The notes under the pieces: model-generated
Told to the model about the DNA's origin: nothing
The model's input: the letters and a program-made list of their open reading frames with translations, nothing else
The model's database searches: none
Shown: piece after piece, positions 19,503 to 28,784 of the stretch
Position numbering within the stretch: position 1 is the first letter of the stretch
Layout: every line of letters starts with the position of its first letter
DNA from: Clostridium beijerinckii
GTDB taxonomy: Bacteria > Bacillota > Clostridia > Clostridiales > Clostridiaceae
Length of the DNA: 64,000 bases
Assembly (NCBI GenBank): GCA_003129525.1
Contig: CP029329.1
Coordinates: 1,841,501-1,905,500 of the forward strand
Direction: 5' to 3'
Position numbers and translations under genes: made by a program

Positions 19503-20893
19503 TGGGAGAAAACCAAATAAAAATAGTTAGGTCAAGTAATGATAAACTTGAAGTTAAAAAGATAGCCAAGAAGAATATTGATGGAAAACAGTTCGTAGCC
19601 TTTGCAACATTAGGTTGTAGGGTAAATCATTATGAGACAGAAGCAATGGCAGAAAAGTTTATTAGAGAAGGATATGAGGTCACAGATTTTGAAAACTTCG
19701 CTGACGTTTATGTTATAAATACATGTTCAGTAACTAATATGAGCGATAAGAAATCAAGGCAAATAATAGGTAGAGCAAGACGAATAAATGAAAATGCAAT
19801 AATTGCAGCAGTCGGTTGTTATTCTCAAGTATCACCTGAAGAAGTATCTAAAATAGAAGGTGTAGATGTTGTTCTTGGAACTAGAAATAAAGGTGATATT
19901 GTTTATTATGTAAATAAAGCTAAGGATGAACAAAAGCCACAATTGATGGTTGGAGAAGTTCTTAAAAATAAGCAATTTGAAGAATTAAATATAGAAGAAT
20001 ATCAAGATAAGACTAGAGCATTTTTAAAAATACAAGATGGTTGTAATAGATTTTGTGCATATTGTTTAATACCATATACAAGAGGAACAACTTGTTCTAA
20101 AGATCCGGAAAAGGTATTAAATGAAATAGAGAAGTTATGTGAACATGGATTTAAAGAAATAATTTTATCTGGAATCCACACAGCGTCTTATGGTGTTGAT
20201 TTAGATGGAAATATAACTTTAATAACGTTATTAGAAGAAATTGAAAAGATGGATGGTATAGAAAGAGTAAGAATAGGCTCTATTGAACCAAGTTTTTTCA
20301 CAGATGAAGTAATAAAAAAGATGAAGAATATGAAAAAATTATGTCCACAATTCCATTTATCACTTCAAAGTGGATCTGATTCTACGTTGAAAAGAATGAA
20401 TAGAAGATATACGGCTAAAGAATATGAAGATGCAGTTAATAAAATAAGAGAAAATTTAAAAGATGCTTCAATAACAACAGATGTGATTGTTGGTTTTCCA
20501 GGAGAAACTGATGAAGAATTTAATGAAACATACGAATATTTAAAGAAGATTAAACTAACTAAAACACATATATTTAAATTTAGCCCAAGAAAAGGGACTA
20601 AGGCAGCAGATATGTCTAATCAACTAGATGGTACAGTTAAAGATAAAAGAAGTAAGGCTTTAATCGAATTAAATGCAATAAACGAAGGCAACTTTAGTAA
20701 ATCATTAGTTGGACGAGAATTAGATGTTTTGGTTGAACAAGAAGTTTCTAACAAACCAGGAACATTTGAAGGATATACTAGAAATTATGTGAAAGTTGAA
20801 ATAGTTAATGGCATTGAGAATATGGTTGGCAAGATAATTCCTTGTAAGATAGAAGAAGCAAATGGAGATTATGTTGTTGGAAAAATTATATAA
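19502..20893 (+). CDS. mtaB: tRNA t6A37 methylthiotransferase MtaB
   Basis: MtaB converts t6A to ms2t6A at position 37 of ANN-decoding tRNAs. The product is 463 residues. The order is an N-terminal MTTase domain (TLGCRVNHYETE, then CSVTNMSDKKSRQ and GCYSQ), the radical SAM core with CNRFCAYC, and a C-terminal TRAM domain. Both cluster-binding cysteine sets are present. There is a 28-residue extension before the MTTase domain. The ATG overlaps the rsmE stop. Confidence 0.95.
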   Translation: MGENQIKIVRSSNDKLEVKKIAKKNIDGKQFVAFATLGCRVNHYETEAMAEKFIREGYEVTDFENFADVYVINTCSVTNMSDKKSRQIIGRARRINENAIIAAVGCYSQVSPEEVSKIEGVDVVLGTRNKGDIVYYVNKAKDEQKPQLMVGEVLKNKQFEELNIEEYQDKTRAFLKIQDGCNRFCAYCLIPYTRGTTCSKDPEKVLNEIEKLCEHGFKEIILSGIHTASYGVDLDGNITLITLLEEIEKMDGIERVRIGSIEPSFFTDEVIKKMKNMKKLCPQFHLSLQSGSDSTLKRMNRRYTAKEYEDAVNKIRENLKDASITTDVIVGFPGETDEEFNETYEYLKKIKLTKTHIFKFSPRKGTKAADMSNQLDGTVKDKRSKALIELNAINEGNFSKSLVGRELDVLVEQEVSNKPGTFEGYTRNYVKVEIVNGIENMVGKIIPCKIEEANGDYVVGKII

Positions 20894-20930
20894 GTTTGAT
20901 ATAATAAAGTATAAAATGAAACTTTACTTA

Positions 20931-21127
20931 TATTAAATCGCTAAGTAAGTTCCATGAACCAAAGGAAGTTAAATTACATGCGTAATTTAATTAAGTTCGA
21001 AGGATGAAATGTAAAATACCTACAGAGAAAGTTGTAGTATTCAAATGAATAAGTAAGTTAACTAGCAGAACTAGTTAATTAAGTTCGAATAATCAAATAC
21101 AATAGTTGAATTCTCACTTATAACTTA
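20931..21127 (-). repeat. Modular hairpin-array repeat, copy C (two units, inverted)
   Basis: On the - strand, TAAGTGAGAATTC, then TTCGAACTTA, stem TTAACTAG/CTAGTTAA, CTTACTTATTC, a second TTCGAACTTA, stem TTAAATTAC/GTAATTTAA and CTTCCTTTGG. It fills the spacer between mtaB and the HIT gene. Confidence 0.65.
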
Positions 21128-21140
21128 GGGAGGTGAATTT

Positions 21141-21485
21141 ATGGAAGATTGTTTGTTTTGTAAAATTGCAAAGGGAGAAATTCCAAGTAAAAAAGTATAT
21201 GAAGATGATAAAGTATATGCTTTTTATGATATAAATCCAGAAGCACCAATACACTTTTTGGTAATACCCAAAGAACATATTGAAAGTGCTAATGATTTAA
21301 ATGATAATAATATCGATATTGTTTCACATATATTTAAGGTTATTAATAAGCTAGTATCAGAACTTAAGATAGCTGAGACCGGATATAGAATTGTAAATAA
21401 TTGTGGTGAAAATGGAGGGCAAAGTGTAAAACATCTTCATTTTCATGTACTTGGAGGAAGATGTTTACAATGGCCACCAGGTTAA
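21141..21485 (+). CDS. HIT family nucleotide hydrolase (HinT-type)
   Basis: The product is 114 residues, the size of purine nucleoside phosphoramidases of the HinT branch. The active-site triad motif HLHFHVLGG is near the C terminus and the N terminus CLFCKIAKGEIPS is typical, with a pair of cysteines (CLFC). Ribosome site GGGAGGTG. The physiological substrate is not known from sequence. It is followed by the rpsU promoter. Confidence 0.92.
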   Translation: MEDCLFCKIAKGEIPSKKVYEDDKVYAFYDINPEAPIHFLVIPKEHIESANDLNDNNIDIVSHIFKVINKLVSELKIAETGYRIVNNCGENGGQSVKHLHFHVLGGRCLQWPPG

Positions 21486-21537
21486 AAGTCAAATGATTAT
21501 TTAAGCTAGAAATCTTTGGATATTCTTTCTTAAATTA

Positions 21538-21567
21538 TTGACATTGTTTATTTGAATATTGTATAAT
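21538..21567 (+). promoter_or_regulatory. Sigma-A promoter of rpsU-yqeY
   Basis: Perfect TTGACA (21538-21543), an 18-bp spacer and perfect TATAAT (21562-21567), about 60 bp before rpsU. Confidence 0.85.
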
Positions 21568-21629
21568 ATAGCATGTGTTATTAAGCCCATAGCTGAGTTA
21601 ATATTAGCTAGCGGAGGGAGGGATAGTAA

Positions 21630-21806
21630 ATGTCAGAAATTAAAGTTGGAGAAAATGAAACAATTGAAAGTGCATTAAGAAGATTTAAGAAAAAATGTGC
21701 TAGAGCTGGGGTTCTTTCTGAAGTTAAGAAGAGAGAACATTTTGAAAAACCAAGCGTTAGAAAAAAGAAAAAATCAGAAGCTGCTAGAAAGAGAAAGTTC
21801 AAATAA
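21630..21806 (+). CDS. rpsU: 30S ribosomal protein bS21
   Basis: A 58-residue, strongly basic protein: [20 protein letters not shown] at the N terminus, then KKCARAG and a Lys/Arg-rich tail [15 protein letters not shown]. bS21 joins the 30S platform late and is needed for initiation. The ribosome site GGAGGGAGGGA is very strong. It is followed 30 bp on by yqeY, as in Bacillus. Confidence 0.97.
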   Translation: MSEIKVGENETIESALRRFKKKCARAGVLSEVKKREHFEKPSVRKKKKSEAARKRKFK

Positions 21807-21836
21807 TGATGTTTTCTTTTGAAAGAAGGTATAAAT

Positions 21837-22289
21837 ATGTCAGCAATTAAAGATAGATTACAAGAAGACTGGAAAACTGCTTTAAAAGCAAAAGATAGGT
21901 TCACAACTAGTGTAATTAGTACAGCTAAAGCTGCAATATTGTTAGTTGAAAAAACTGATAATAGAAAGCTTGAAGAGGATGAAGTCATCAGTATACTAGC
22001 TAAAGAAGTCAAGCAAAGAAGAGAGTCTATGCTTGAATTTGAAAAAGGTAATAGACAAGATTTAGTTGATCAGTGTAAAGCTGAAATCGAAATTTTATTA
22101 AAATACCTTCCTCAGCAGTTAGGTGAAGAAGAAGTAAAGCAAATAGTAAAAGAATCGGCAGAAGAATTGGGTGCAAATAGCATTAAGGATATGGGAAAAG
22201 TTATGTCAGCTGTTAGACCTAAGATAGTAGGAAAAGCTGATGGTAAACTTGTAAGTCAGATTATTAAAGAATATTTAAATAATAAATAA
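21837..22289 (+). CDS. yqeY: GatB/YqeY domain protein
   Basis: The product is 150 residues from ATG 21837 behind AAGAAGG. It contains the tRNA-binding helical domain shared with the C terminus of the GatB amidotransferase subunit, with KYLPQQL and SIKDMGKVMSAVRPKIVGKADGK. The function of the free-standing protein is unsettled. It forms an operon with rpsU and ends in a strong terminator. Confidence 0.93.
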   Translation: MSAIKDRLQEDWKTALKAKDRFTTSVISTAKAAILLVEKTDNRKLEEDEVISILAKEVKQRRESMLEFEKGNRQDLVDQCKAEIEILLKYLPQQLGEEEVKQIVKESAEELGANSIKDMGKVMSAVRPKIVGKADGKLVSQIIKEYLNNK

Positions 22290-22326
22290 TAAAAGAACTC
22301 AAGAAAATCTTGAGTTCTTTTATTAT
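22289..22326 (+). terminator. Terminator after yqeY
   Basis: Stem AAAAGAACTCAAGA/TCTTGAGTTCTTTT with a 3-nt loop and T-rich 3' side. Confidence 0.9.
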
Positions 22327-22442
22327 TTATTATGTACATTAAAAAAATAACTGCAAAAAGATACTTAGGTATAAATATTTTGAGTATTAATCTTCTAATC
22401 CTATCATAAATTACAATGAAGAAGTTTATGTAGGAGGAGAAT

Positions 22443-22721
22443 ATGGAAGATAAATTTCAAAAAGGAAAAGAAAAAATACTTGATAAATTAGATTTTCCAC
22501 GAGATATTTCGCTAGATTTACCAAAGATAATAGTTGTAGGAAATAGAGAGATAACAATTGAAAATCATAAGGGTATTATATTTTTTGAAACTAATATGGT
22601 TAAAATAAATTCTAGAATTGGATTTATCGTAATAAGAGGGGAAGGATTGGAAATACTTTTTATTGCTGAAACAAGTATTACCATAAGTGGAACTTTTGAG
22701 GGTGTTTCATATGAGAGGTAA
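22443..22721 (+). CDS. yqfC: Sporulation protein YqfC
   Basis: A 92-residue YabP/YqfC-family protein, made in the mother cell and required for efficient sporulation. It has the family's beta-rich pattern, LPKIIVVGNREITIENHKGI then GEGLEI. The ribosome site TAGGAGGAG precedes ATG 22443. It is followed 3 bp later by yqfD, the conserved partner. Confidence 0.9.
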   Translation: MEDKFQKGKEKILDKLDFPRDISLDLPKIIVVGNREITIENHKGIIFFETNMVKINSRIGFIVIRGEGLEILFIAETSITISGTFEGVSYER

Positions 22722-22724
22722 AGA

Positions 22725-23855
22725 ATGATATTTAATGAGCTAAAATTAGGACAAATAACCATAGAAGTTAGTGCTTTAATGCCAGAAAAAATATTAAACA
22801 TACTTTGGAAAAATGAGATTTATACATGTAATATTGTCAAGATTGATTTAACTACAATTAGGTTTATAATATATTTTAAAGACTATAAAGAAGCAGAAAT
22901 GCTAATTAAAAAGTATAAAGGAAAAGTAAGAATAGTTAAAACAAGTGGTATAATTGTTTTACTTATGAAAATGAAAAGGAAAGTATCCTTGGTTATTGGA
23001 ATTTTAATGTTTTTTATAGTTATATATATATTATCTAATTATATATGGGCCATAGACATACAGACACAAAAAAACTTAAGTCCTTTCGAAATTAGACAAC
23101 AACTTTCATCAATTGGAATCAAACCAGGACTTAATAAATCACAAGTAGATGTATATGAAATAGAAAAAAAGATGGAAGATTTAAATAGTCAAATAATGTG
23201 GATTAGAATTAGAGTAGAAGGATCAACACTCAAGCTAGTAATAAAAGAAAAGGTAAATCCACCATCTACAGAAAAAGTATTATTTAATCAGGTTGTTGCT
23301 AAGATGGATGGAGAAGTAAAAAGAGTATATACTAATTCAGGTAATCCAGCAGTAATTCCTGGGGATATAGTAAAAGCTGGTGATGATTTAATATTACCTA
23401 TTCAAGGAAGAGAAGGCTTTGAACAAGAAGTGAAACCTAATGGAACAGTTATAGCAAATACTTTCTATGAAAAGTTTATGGAAGTTCAAATAAGTGGAGA
23501 AAAACTTGAAAGAACAGGGGAGAAGAATAGTGATATTTATTTAAGTTTTTTTGGGAAAAAAATTTACTTAGAAAAAGCTATAAATCCATTTCATTATTAT
23601 GATAAAATAGAAGAAAAGGACGGAGTTGTTAATAAAACAATATATTTCAAAAAAGAGGGAAAAACTGTAAAGTTAGATAAAGATAATACAGTCAAAGAAG
23701 CTACTGAAAAATTACAGGAATCATTACGAAAAACACTTAGCAATGATGCTAAAATTATAGATAAAAAAATTACAGTAGATGATATTAATGATGGAAAGAT
23801 ATTAGTCAAAGTTACATTTACTGTAGAACAAGATATTGCAAGAAAAATATCATAA
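22725..23855 (+). CDS. yqfD: Sporulation protein YqfD
   Basis: A 376-residue membrane protein of the YqfD/SpoIV-type family, required for sporulation. A single transmembrane segment is seen at about residues 86-107 after a cytoplasmic domain. The long extracytoplasmic part contains the MWIRIRVEGSTLKLVIKEK and PGDIVKAGDDL segments typical of the family. Cotranscribed with yqfC. In many Firmicutes phoH comes next. Here it is missing and the HD phosphodiesterase follows directly. Confidence 0.93.
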   Translation: MIFNELKLGQITIEVSALMPEKILNILWKNEIYTCNIVKIDLTTIRFIIYFKDYKEAEMLIKKYKGKVRIVKTSGIIVLLMKMKRKVSLVIGILMFFIVIYILSNYIWAIDIQTQKNLSPFEIRQQLSSIGIKPGLNKSQVDVYEIEKKMEDLNSQIMWIRIRVEGSTLKLVIKEKVNPPSTEKVLFNQVVAKMDGEVKRVYTNSGNPAVIPGDIVKAGDDLILPIQGREGFEQEVKPNGTVIANTFYEKFMEVQISGEKLERTGEKNSDIYLSFFGKKIYLEKAINPFHYYDKIEEKDGVVNKTIYFKKEGKTVKLDKDNTVKEATEKLQESLRKTLSNDAKIIDKKITVDDINDGKILVKVTFTVEQDIARKIS

Positions 23856-23924
23856 GTCATAGTTGACTTGTTATTTTATTTCGTGTATTTAAATACTTTA
23901 TTATAAGATGAAAAGGTGAATAAC

Positions 23925-26042
23925 ATGAATATAAAACAGAATAAACAAAATAATAATAAGATTCAAAGAATTATATTATTTACATTTGTATTTATTATAG
24001 GTTATTTATTGCTTGCTACTGCGATAACTCCAAAGCAATATAGTTTAAAAGAAGGAGATATACCTAGAGTAGATATAAAAGCACCAAGAGATACCGTAGA
24101 TGAAAAAGCTACTAAAGAAAAGGAAGAGCAAGCTCTTGAAAAAGTGGGGAAACAATATACATTAAGACCTGAAGTTAAAAAAGAAGCGGAAGAAAACACT
24201 AAAGCTTTATTTGAAAAACTAATAACCCTAAGTACTAATTCTACAGTTGATGCAAATTCTACAGTTGATGCAAAAGAAAGTGAAAAAATAACTGAACTAA
24301 AGAAGTTAACATCATTTCAGTTGACAGAAGAACAATGTAAGGTACTAATAGGTATTACAAAAGACAATTTAGCAGATTTAGAAATAAAAACAATTAATAT
24401 AATTAATAAGGTATATGAAAAAAATATAAATGAAAATGATGAGGTTGCTATCCAAGGCGCAAGAGGAGCTGCTATATTAGAAATAGATACTTTAAAGTTA
24501 GATAATGAAGTATCAAGCACATTAAAGCCTATTATTCAAACTCAAATAAATGCAAATGTTTTTTTTGATGAAGAAAAGACAAATGAAACAATACAAGAAG
24601 CTCAAAAAAATATATCTAAAGTTATAATAAAGCAAAATCAGATTATAGTGAAAGAAGGAGAACCTGTAACTCAAGATCAGATAGATATCTTATCAGACTT
24701 AGGAATGTTAAATGATGAAAATGAAACAGTATATCTATATGTATATTTAGCACTTGCTGTGTTTTTAGCAATAGTTCTATTTCTTCAATATAATTATATT
24801 AAGTTAAATTATAAAGAGATATTTAAAAGTACTAAAAAATTGATTTTAATAAGCGTTATAAATTTGATTTCACTAATACTTGCTAGAACAATAGGAATTA
24901 TATCACCATTTTTAATTCCATTTGCTTGTGCACCTATGATGCTTACATTATTATTAAATTATAAAATATCACTTGTAATTAGTACTTTAAACATAATAAT
25001 CATAGGTGCACTAAATGGATTTGATGTTCAAGTTATGTTACTTGGTATTGTAAGTTCAATATTAGGTGCTACATTGTTAAAGAAGATGCAACAAAGAAAT
25101 GAATTATTATATTCAACAGTAAATATTGCAGTAGTTAGTGCAATACTGACATTATCCACAGGAATATTAATATCAAGTAATCTTCGAGATGTATTAATAA
25201 AGGCTGGTATTACAGTTATAGGAGGCCTTTTATCAGGTATATTTGCACTAGGAATATTACCATTTTTAGAAGGAATGTTTAATGAGGTTACAACTTTAAA
25301 GTTATTAGAATTATCAAATCCTAATAATCCACTTTTGAAAAAATTATTAATGGAAGCACCAGGCACATATCATCATAGTATGCTTGTTGCAAATCTTGCC
25401 GAGATGGCAGCAGAAGAAGTTGGTGCTAATTCAGTAATTACTAGAATAGGGTGTTATTATCATGATATCGGAAAAACAGAAAGACCATACTTTTTTGGTG
25501 AAAATCAAATGGGTGGGGATAATCCTCACAAGAATATAACTCCTAATTTAAGTACAATGATAATAAAATCTCATGTAAATGATGGTCTTGAATTAGCAAA
25601 AAAACATAACTTACCAAAGGTAATTCAAGATATCATAGCAGAACATCATGGAAATACAGTAGTTAAATATTTTTATTACACAATGAAAAATAGTGCTGAA
25701 GATCCAAGCGAAATAAAAGAAGAAGATTATATGTATGAAGGTCCGATACCAAGTTCAAGGGAAGCTGGAATAGTAATGCTTTCTGATAGCGTTGAAGCTG
25801 CTGTAAGGTCTATTAAAGAGCCTAATAAAGATAAGATTAATGAAATGGTAAATAGTATTATTGATGATAAATTATCATGCGGTCAATTAAATAATTGTGA
25901 TTTGACATTAAAGGATATAGAAAAAATTAGAATATGTTTTTTAACTGCATTAAATGGTATATATCATCAAAGAATAGAATATCCTAAAGAGAAAATCAAA
26001 GATTTAAATGATGAAAATAATAAAATCAAAACTAAGGAGTAA
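23925..26042 (+). CDS. pgpH: 7TM-HD cyclic-di-AMP phosphodiesterase (PgpH type)
   Basis: A 705-residue membrane protein expected to hydrolyse c-di-AMP. A first membrane helix (about 14-34) is followed by a large extracytoplasmic 7TMR-HDED domain (to about 270), a cluster of membrane helices (about 275-455) and a cytosolic HD domain with YHHSMLVANLAEMA, YYHDIGK and EHHGN. ATG 23925 is chosen because AAAAGGTG precedes it; GTG 23916 lies within that site. An 18-bp in-frame duplication at 24237-24272 repeats the residues NSTVDA. It sits 8 bp before ybeY. Confidence 0.94.
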   Translation: MNIKQNKQNNNKIQRIILFTFVFIIGYLLLATAITPKQYSLKEGDIPRVDIKAPRDTVDEKATKEKEEQALEKVGKQYTLRPEVKKEAEENTKALFEKLITLSTNSTVDANSTVDAKESEKITELKKLTSFQLTEEQCKVLIGITKDNLADLEIKTINIINKVYEKNINENDEVAIQGARGAAILEIDTLKLDNEVSSTLKPIIQTQINANVFFDEEKTNETIQEAQKNISKVIIKQNQIIVKEGEPVTQDQIDILSDLGMLNDENETVYLYVYLALAVFLAIVLFLQYNYIKLNYKEIFKSTKKLILISVINLISLILARTIGIISPFLIPFACAPMMLTLLLNYKISLVISTLNIIIIGALNGFDVQVMLLGIVSSILGATLLKKMQQRNELLYSTVNIAVVSAILTLSTGILISSNLRDVLIKAGITVIGGLLSGIFALGILPFLEGMFNEVTTLKLLELSNPNNPLLKKLLMEAPGTYHHSMLVANLAEMAAEEVGANSVITRIGCYYHDIGKTERPYFFGENQMGGDNPHKNITPNLSTMIIKSHVNDGLELAKKHNLPKVIQDIIAEHHGNTVVKYFYYTMKNSAEDPSEIKEEDYMYEGPIPSSREAGIVMLSDSVEAAVRSIKEPNKDKINEMVNSIIDDKLSCGQLNNCDLTLKDIEKIRICFLTALNGIYHQRIEYPKEKIKDLNDENNKIKTKE
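24237..24272 (+). repeat. 18-bp in-frame tandem duplication in pgpH
   Basis: AATTCTACAGTTGATGCA occurs twice in succession, encoding NSTVDA twice in the extracytoplasmic domain. It adds six residues in a variable loop and leaves the frame open. Confidence 0.95.
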
Positions 26043-26050
26043 TTTAAATA

Positions 26051-26560
26051 ATGATTTATGTAGATAACAGACAAAACAAATTAGAAGTAAATGATGGGTT
26101 GATTAAAAAACTATCAAAAGTAATAGAATTTGCATTAAAAGAAGAAGAAGTTGATTTAAAATGTGAAGTTTCTTTATTATTTGTAGATAATGATGAAATT
26201 AAAGAGATTAATAATGATACTAGAGGCATAAATAAAGAAACGGATGTATTATCTTTTCCTATGTTAGAATATAAAAATAAAAAGGTATTTAAGGAAGTAT
26301 ATAAAAATTATAAATTTTCTCAAACTGATTTTGATGGGGAAGAACTTGTACTTGGGGACATAGTACTTTCTTTAGAAAAAGCACTAGAGCAAAGCAAAGA
26401 ATTTAATCACTCCTATGAAAGAGAAGCTTCGTATTTAGTAGTACATTCAGTATTACACCTTTTGGGATATGATCATATGGAGGATGAAGAAAAAAATGTT
26501 ATGAGATGTAGAGAAGAGGAAATTTTAAACAAACTTAGTATAACTAGGGAATCCAATTAA
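26051..26560 (+). CDS. ybeY: Endoribonuclease YbeY
   Basis: YbeY is a metal-dependent RNase for 16S rRNA 3' maturation and ribosome quality control. The product is 169 residues with the metal-site motif [11 protein letters not shown] (three histidines) near residue 136, and an [13 protein letters not shown] segment earlier. It lies 8 bp after pgpH in the conserved pgpH-ybeY-dgkA order. Confidence 0.96.
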   Translation: MIYVDNRQNKLEVNDGLIKKLSKVIEFALKEEEVDLKCEVSLLFVDNDEIKEINNDTRGINKETDVLSFPMLEYKNKKVFKEVYKNYKFSQTDFDGEELVLGDIVLSLEKALEQSKEFNHSYEREASYLVVHSVLHLLGYDHMEDEEKNVMRCREEEILNKLSITRESN

Positions 26561-26770
26561 CAGTTAACAGTTAACAATGTACAATGAAGGAACAAATTCC
26601 TTTTGAATTTACAAAAATTGTATACAGATAGAAAAGTGTAAGTGCAACAGTAAACATTTAAAGCAAAAGAAAGAACTTTTTTAAGTTGAACTAAGAATTT
26701 ATAAAAAACAAATCTCGCAGAGATTTGAACAATAACTGTTAATCGTTAATTGTAAACTGTTAATTGAACA
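26557..26770. repeat. MITE-like intergenic element
   Basis: The spacer between ybeY and the DgkA gene begins with CAGTTAACAGTTAAC and ends with the opposite-sense AACTGTTAAT...AACTGTTAATTG, giving terminal inverted repeats. Inside are an AAGTGC/AAGAACTT-type unit (26622-26690) and a small hairpin CAAATCTC/GAGATTTG. There is no ORF. Confidence 0.5.
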
Positions 26771-26786
26771 AAGTGGGTGAAGGTAA

Positions 26787-27488
26787 ATGAAGATAAAAAA
26801 AACTCTAGAAAGTTTTAACAATGCAATAACTGGGATTATAGACACTGTAAGAACTGAAAGAAATATGAAAATACACTTGATTGTATCTTTAGGTGTGCTA
26901 ATTGTTAGTTTTTTCTTTGATATAACAAAATATGAGTTTCTTATTTTAGCAGTTACAATAACTATGGTAATGACAGCTGAATTAATAAATACATCTATAG
27001 AAGCAGCTATAGACATGACAACAAATTATTATCATCCATTGGCTAAAATAGCTAAAAATGCAGCTGCAGGTGGTGTACTAATTGCAGCTATAAATGCATT
27101 ACTAGTTGGATACATTATATTTTGGGATAAATTATCTAATTTTTCATTTGATTTAATTAAAAAAGTTAAAAACTCAGAGCCATACACAATATTTATTGTA
27201 TTAGTAATAGTTTGTATAGCAACAATAATAGCTAAAGCAATATTTGGGGAAGGAACTCCTTTAAAGGGTGGAATGCCAAGTGGGCATAGTGCCCTTGGAT
27301 TTTCTATTGCAACTGCAATATCATTAATAACAGAAGAGCCAATTTGCATATTGCTTAGTTTCTTATTGGCATTTATAACTGCACAAAGTAGGGTTGATTC
27401 GGAAGTTCATAGTATTCTTGAGGTGATAGTCGGGGCGATCTTTGGAATATTATTAACTTTATTTATTTTCACTTTGTTTAGTCTTTAA
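26787..27488 (+). CDS. DgkA-type lipid kinase fused to PAP2 phosphatase
   Basis: A 233-residue membrane protein with two lipid domains. Residues about 1-115 form a diacylglycerol/undecaprenol kinase with TAELINTSIEAAID and HPLAKIAKNAAAGGVL. Residues about 130-233 form a PAP2 domain with KGGMPSGHSALGFS and SRVDSEVHS, the phosphatase signature. The Gram-positive kinase phosphorylates undecaprenol, and the PAP2 part could dephosphorylate undecaprenyl pyrophosphate or a related lipid. Both would serve carrier-lipid recycling for the cell wall. RBS GTGGGTGAAGG. Confidence 0.9.
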   Translation: MKIKKTLESFNNAITGIIDTVRTERNMKIHLIVSLGVLIVSFFFDITKYEFLILAVTITMVMTAELINTSIEAAIDMTTNYYHPLAKIAKNAAAGGVLIAAINALLVGYIIFWDKLSNFSFDLIKKVKNSEPYTIFIVLVIVCIATIIAKAIFGEGTPLKGGMPSGHSALGFSIATAISLITEEPICILLSFLLAFITAQSRVDSEVHSILEVIVGAIFGILLTLFIFTLFSL

Positions 27489-27547
27489 CAAACTTAGAAT
27501 AATAATATATACAAAAATAAAAAAGTGATAAGCACAACCAAGATCAT

Positions 27548-27681
27548 TTAAGGGAAGTTAACTCGTGCACGAGCTAACTAAGTTCGAGGAACCAAATGCA
27601 TAAGGGAAGTTAACTAGCAGAGCTAGTTAACTAAGTTCCAATAATGAAATACAAGATTTGGATTATTACTTGTCTCACTTT
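27548..27681 (-). repeat. Modular hairpin-array repeat, copy D (two units, inverted)
   Basis: On the - strand, AAAGTGAGACAAG, then GGAACTTAG, stem TTAACTAG/CTAGTTAA, CTTCCCTTA, then TCGAACTTAG, stem around GCTCGTGCACGAG and CTTCCCTTAA. The first stem is the same as one in copy C. It occupies the spacer where cdd is found in related gene orders. Confidence 0.7.
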
Positions 27682-27704
27682 GGGTACTCTATAATATTTG
27701 TACA

Positions 27705-27734
27705 TTGTCAATTAACTTATAAATAGAGTATACT
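27705..27734 (+). promoter_or_regulatory. Sigma-A promoter of era
   Basis: TTGTCA (27705-27710), an 18-bp spacer and TATACT (27729-27734), 63 bp before the era start codon. Confidence 0.65.
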
Positions 27735-27797
27735 ATTTATAAAATAGCAGAATGTTATTTAAGCTTTCTATAGAAGGCTTATTTCAAGGAGGAAAAA

Positions 27798-28688
27798 ATG
27801 TTTAAATCAGGATTCGTTACAATAGTTGGAAGACCAAATGTAGGAAAATCAACTTTATTAAATTACATAATGGGAGAAAAGTTATCAATAGTTTCAAATA
27901 AACCACAAACAACAAGAAATAATATTCAAACAATATTAACAGGTGATGAGTATCAAATGGTATTTGTTGATACCCCAGGTATACATAAGCCTAAGCATAA
28001 ATTGGGAGAATTTATGGTGAATTCGGCAAAAGAATCAACTAAAGATGTTGATTTAGTATTGTTTTTAACCAATCCAGACGAGGAAATAGGAAAAGGGGAC
28101 AAATTTATATTAGAAACTTTAAGAGATAAAAAGTGCCCCGTATTTTTAGTTTTAAATAAAGTTGATGAAAGTACACAAGATAGAGTGGCAAAAAGTTTAG
28201 AAATGTACTCAAAAGAATTTAATTTTGCAGAAATCATACCTATATCTGCAATTAAGGGAAAAAATGTTGATGCATTAATAGAACTTATGAAAAAAGTTAT
28301 GCCAGAAGGACCTAAGTATTATCCAGATGATATGATAACAGATGTTCAAGAAAAGTTTGTTGTATCTGAAATAATTAGAGAAAAGGCTTTAAGAACACTA
28401 AGAGATGAAGTACCTCATGGTATAGCAGTAGATATAATTCAAATGAAACAAAATGATATTGGTACATATCATATAGAAGTAGATCTAATATGTGAAAAAG
28501 ATTCGCATAAAGGAATAATAATAGGTAAGAATGGGCAAACACTTAAAAGAATTGGAGAAACTGCTAGATATGAATTGGAAAAATTCTTAAGAGCTAAAGT
28601 TAATGTAAAGATATGGGTTAAGGTTAGAAAAGAGTGGAGAGATAATCAAAACTTATTAAAGGAATTAGGATATAAGCCTAAGAAATAG
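27798..28688 (+). CDS. era: GTPase Era
   Basis: Era is a GTPase that binds the 3' end of 16S rRNA during 30S maturation. The product is 296 residues. The P loop GRPNVGKST is at residues 11-19, with [14 protein letters not shown] (G3), NKVD (G4) and SAIKGKN (G5). A C-terminal KH domain contains [15 protein letters not shown]. Ribosome site AAGGAGG. Normal order before recO. Confidence 0.98.
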   Translation: MFKSGFVTIVGRPNVGKSTLLNYIMGEKLSIVSNKPQTTRNNIQTILTGDEYQMVFVDTPGIHKPKHKLGEFMVNSAKESTKDVDLVLFLTNPDEEIGKGDKFILETLRDKKCPVFLVLNKVDESTQDRVAKSLEMYSKEFNFAEIIPISAIKGKNVDALIELMKKVMPEGPKYYPDDMITDVQEKFVVSEIIREKALRTLRDEVPHGIAVDIIQMKQNDIGTYHIEVDLICEKDSHKGIIIGKNGQTLKRIGETARYELEKFLRAKVNVKIWVKVRKEWRDNQNLLKELGYKPKK

Positions 28689-28689
28689 A

Positions 28690-28768
28690 ATTAATTAATG
28701 ATGAATAATGAAGGTGGAAATTACTTCGTAATTTCATCCACAATCATTAATTATTCATCATTAATTCT
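28690..28768. repeat. Long hairpin between era and recO
   Basis: The outer arms AATTAATGATGAATAAT and ATTATTCATCATTAATT are perfect complements. An inner stem GAAATTAC/GTAATTTC closes on TTCG. An extra ATTGTGGATGA-type segment is unpaired on the 3' side. It resembles a small folded insertion rather than a terminator and has no T run. Confidence 0.7.
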
Positions 28769-28784
28769 TAATTATTTATAGGGG

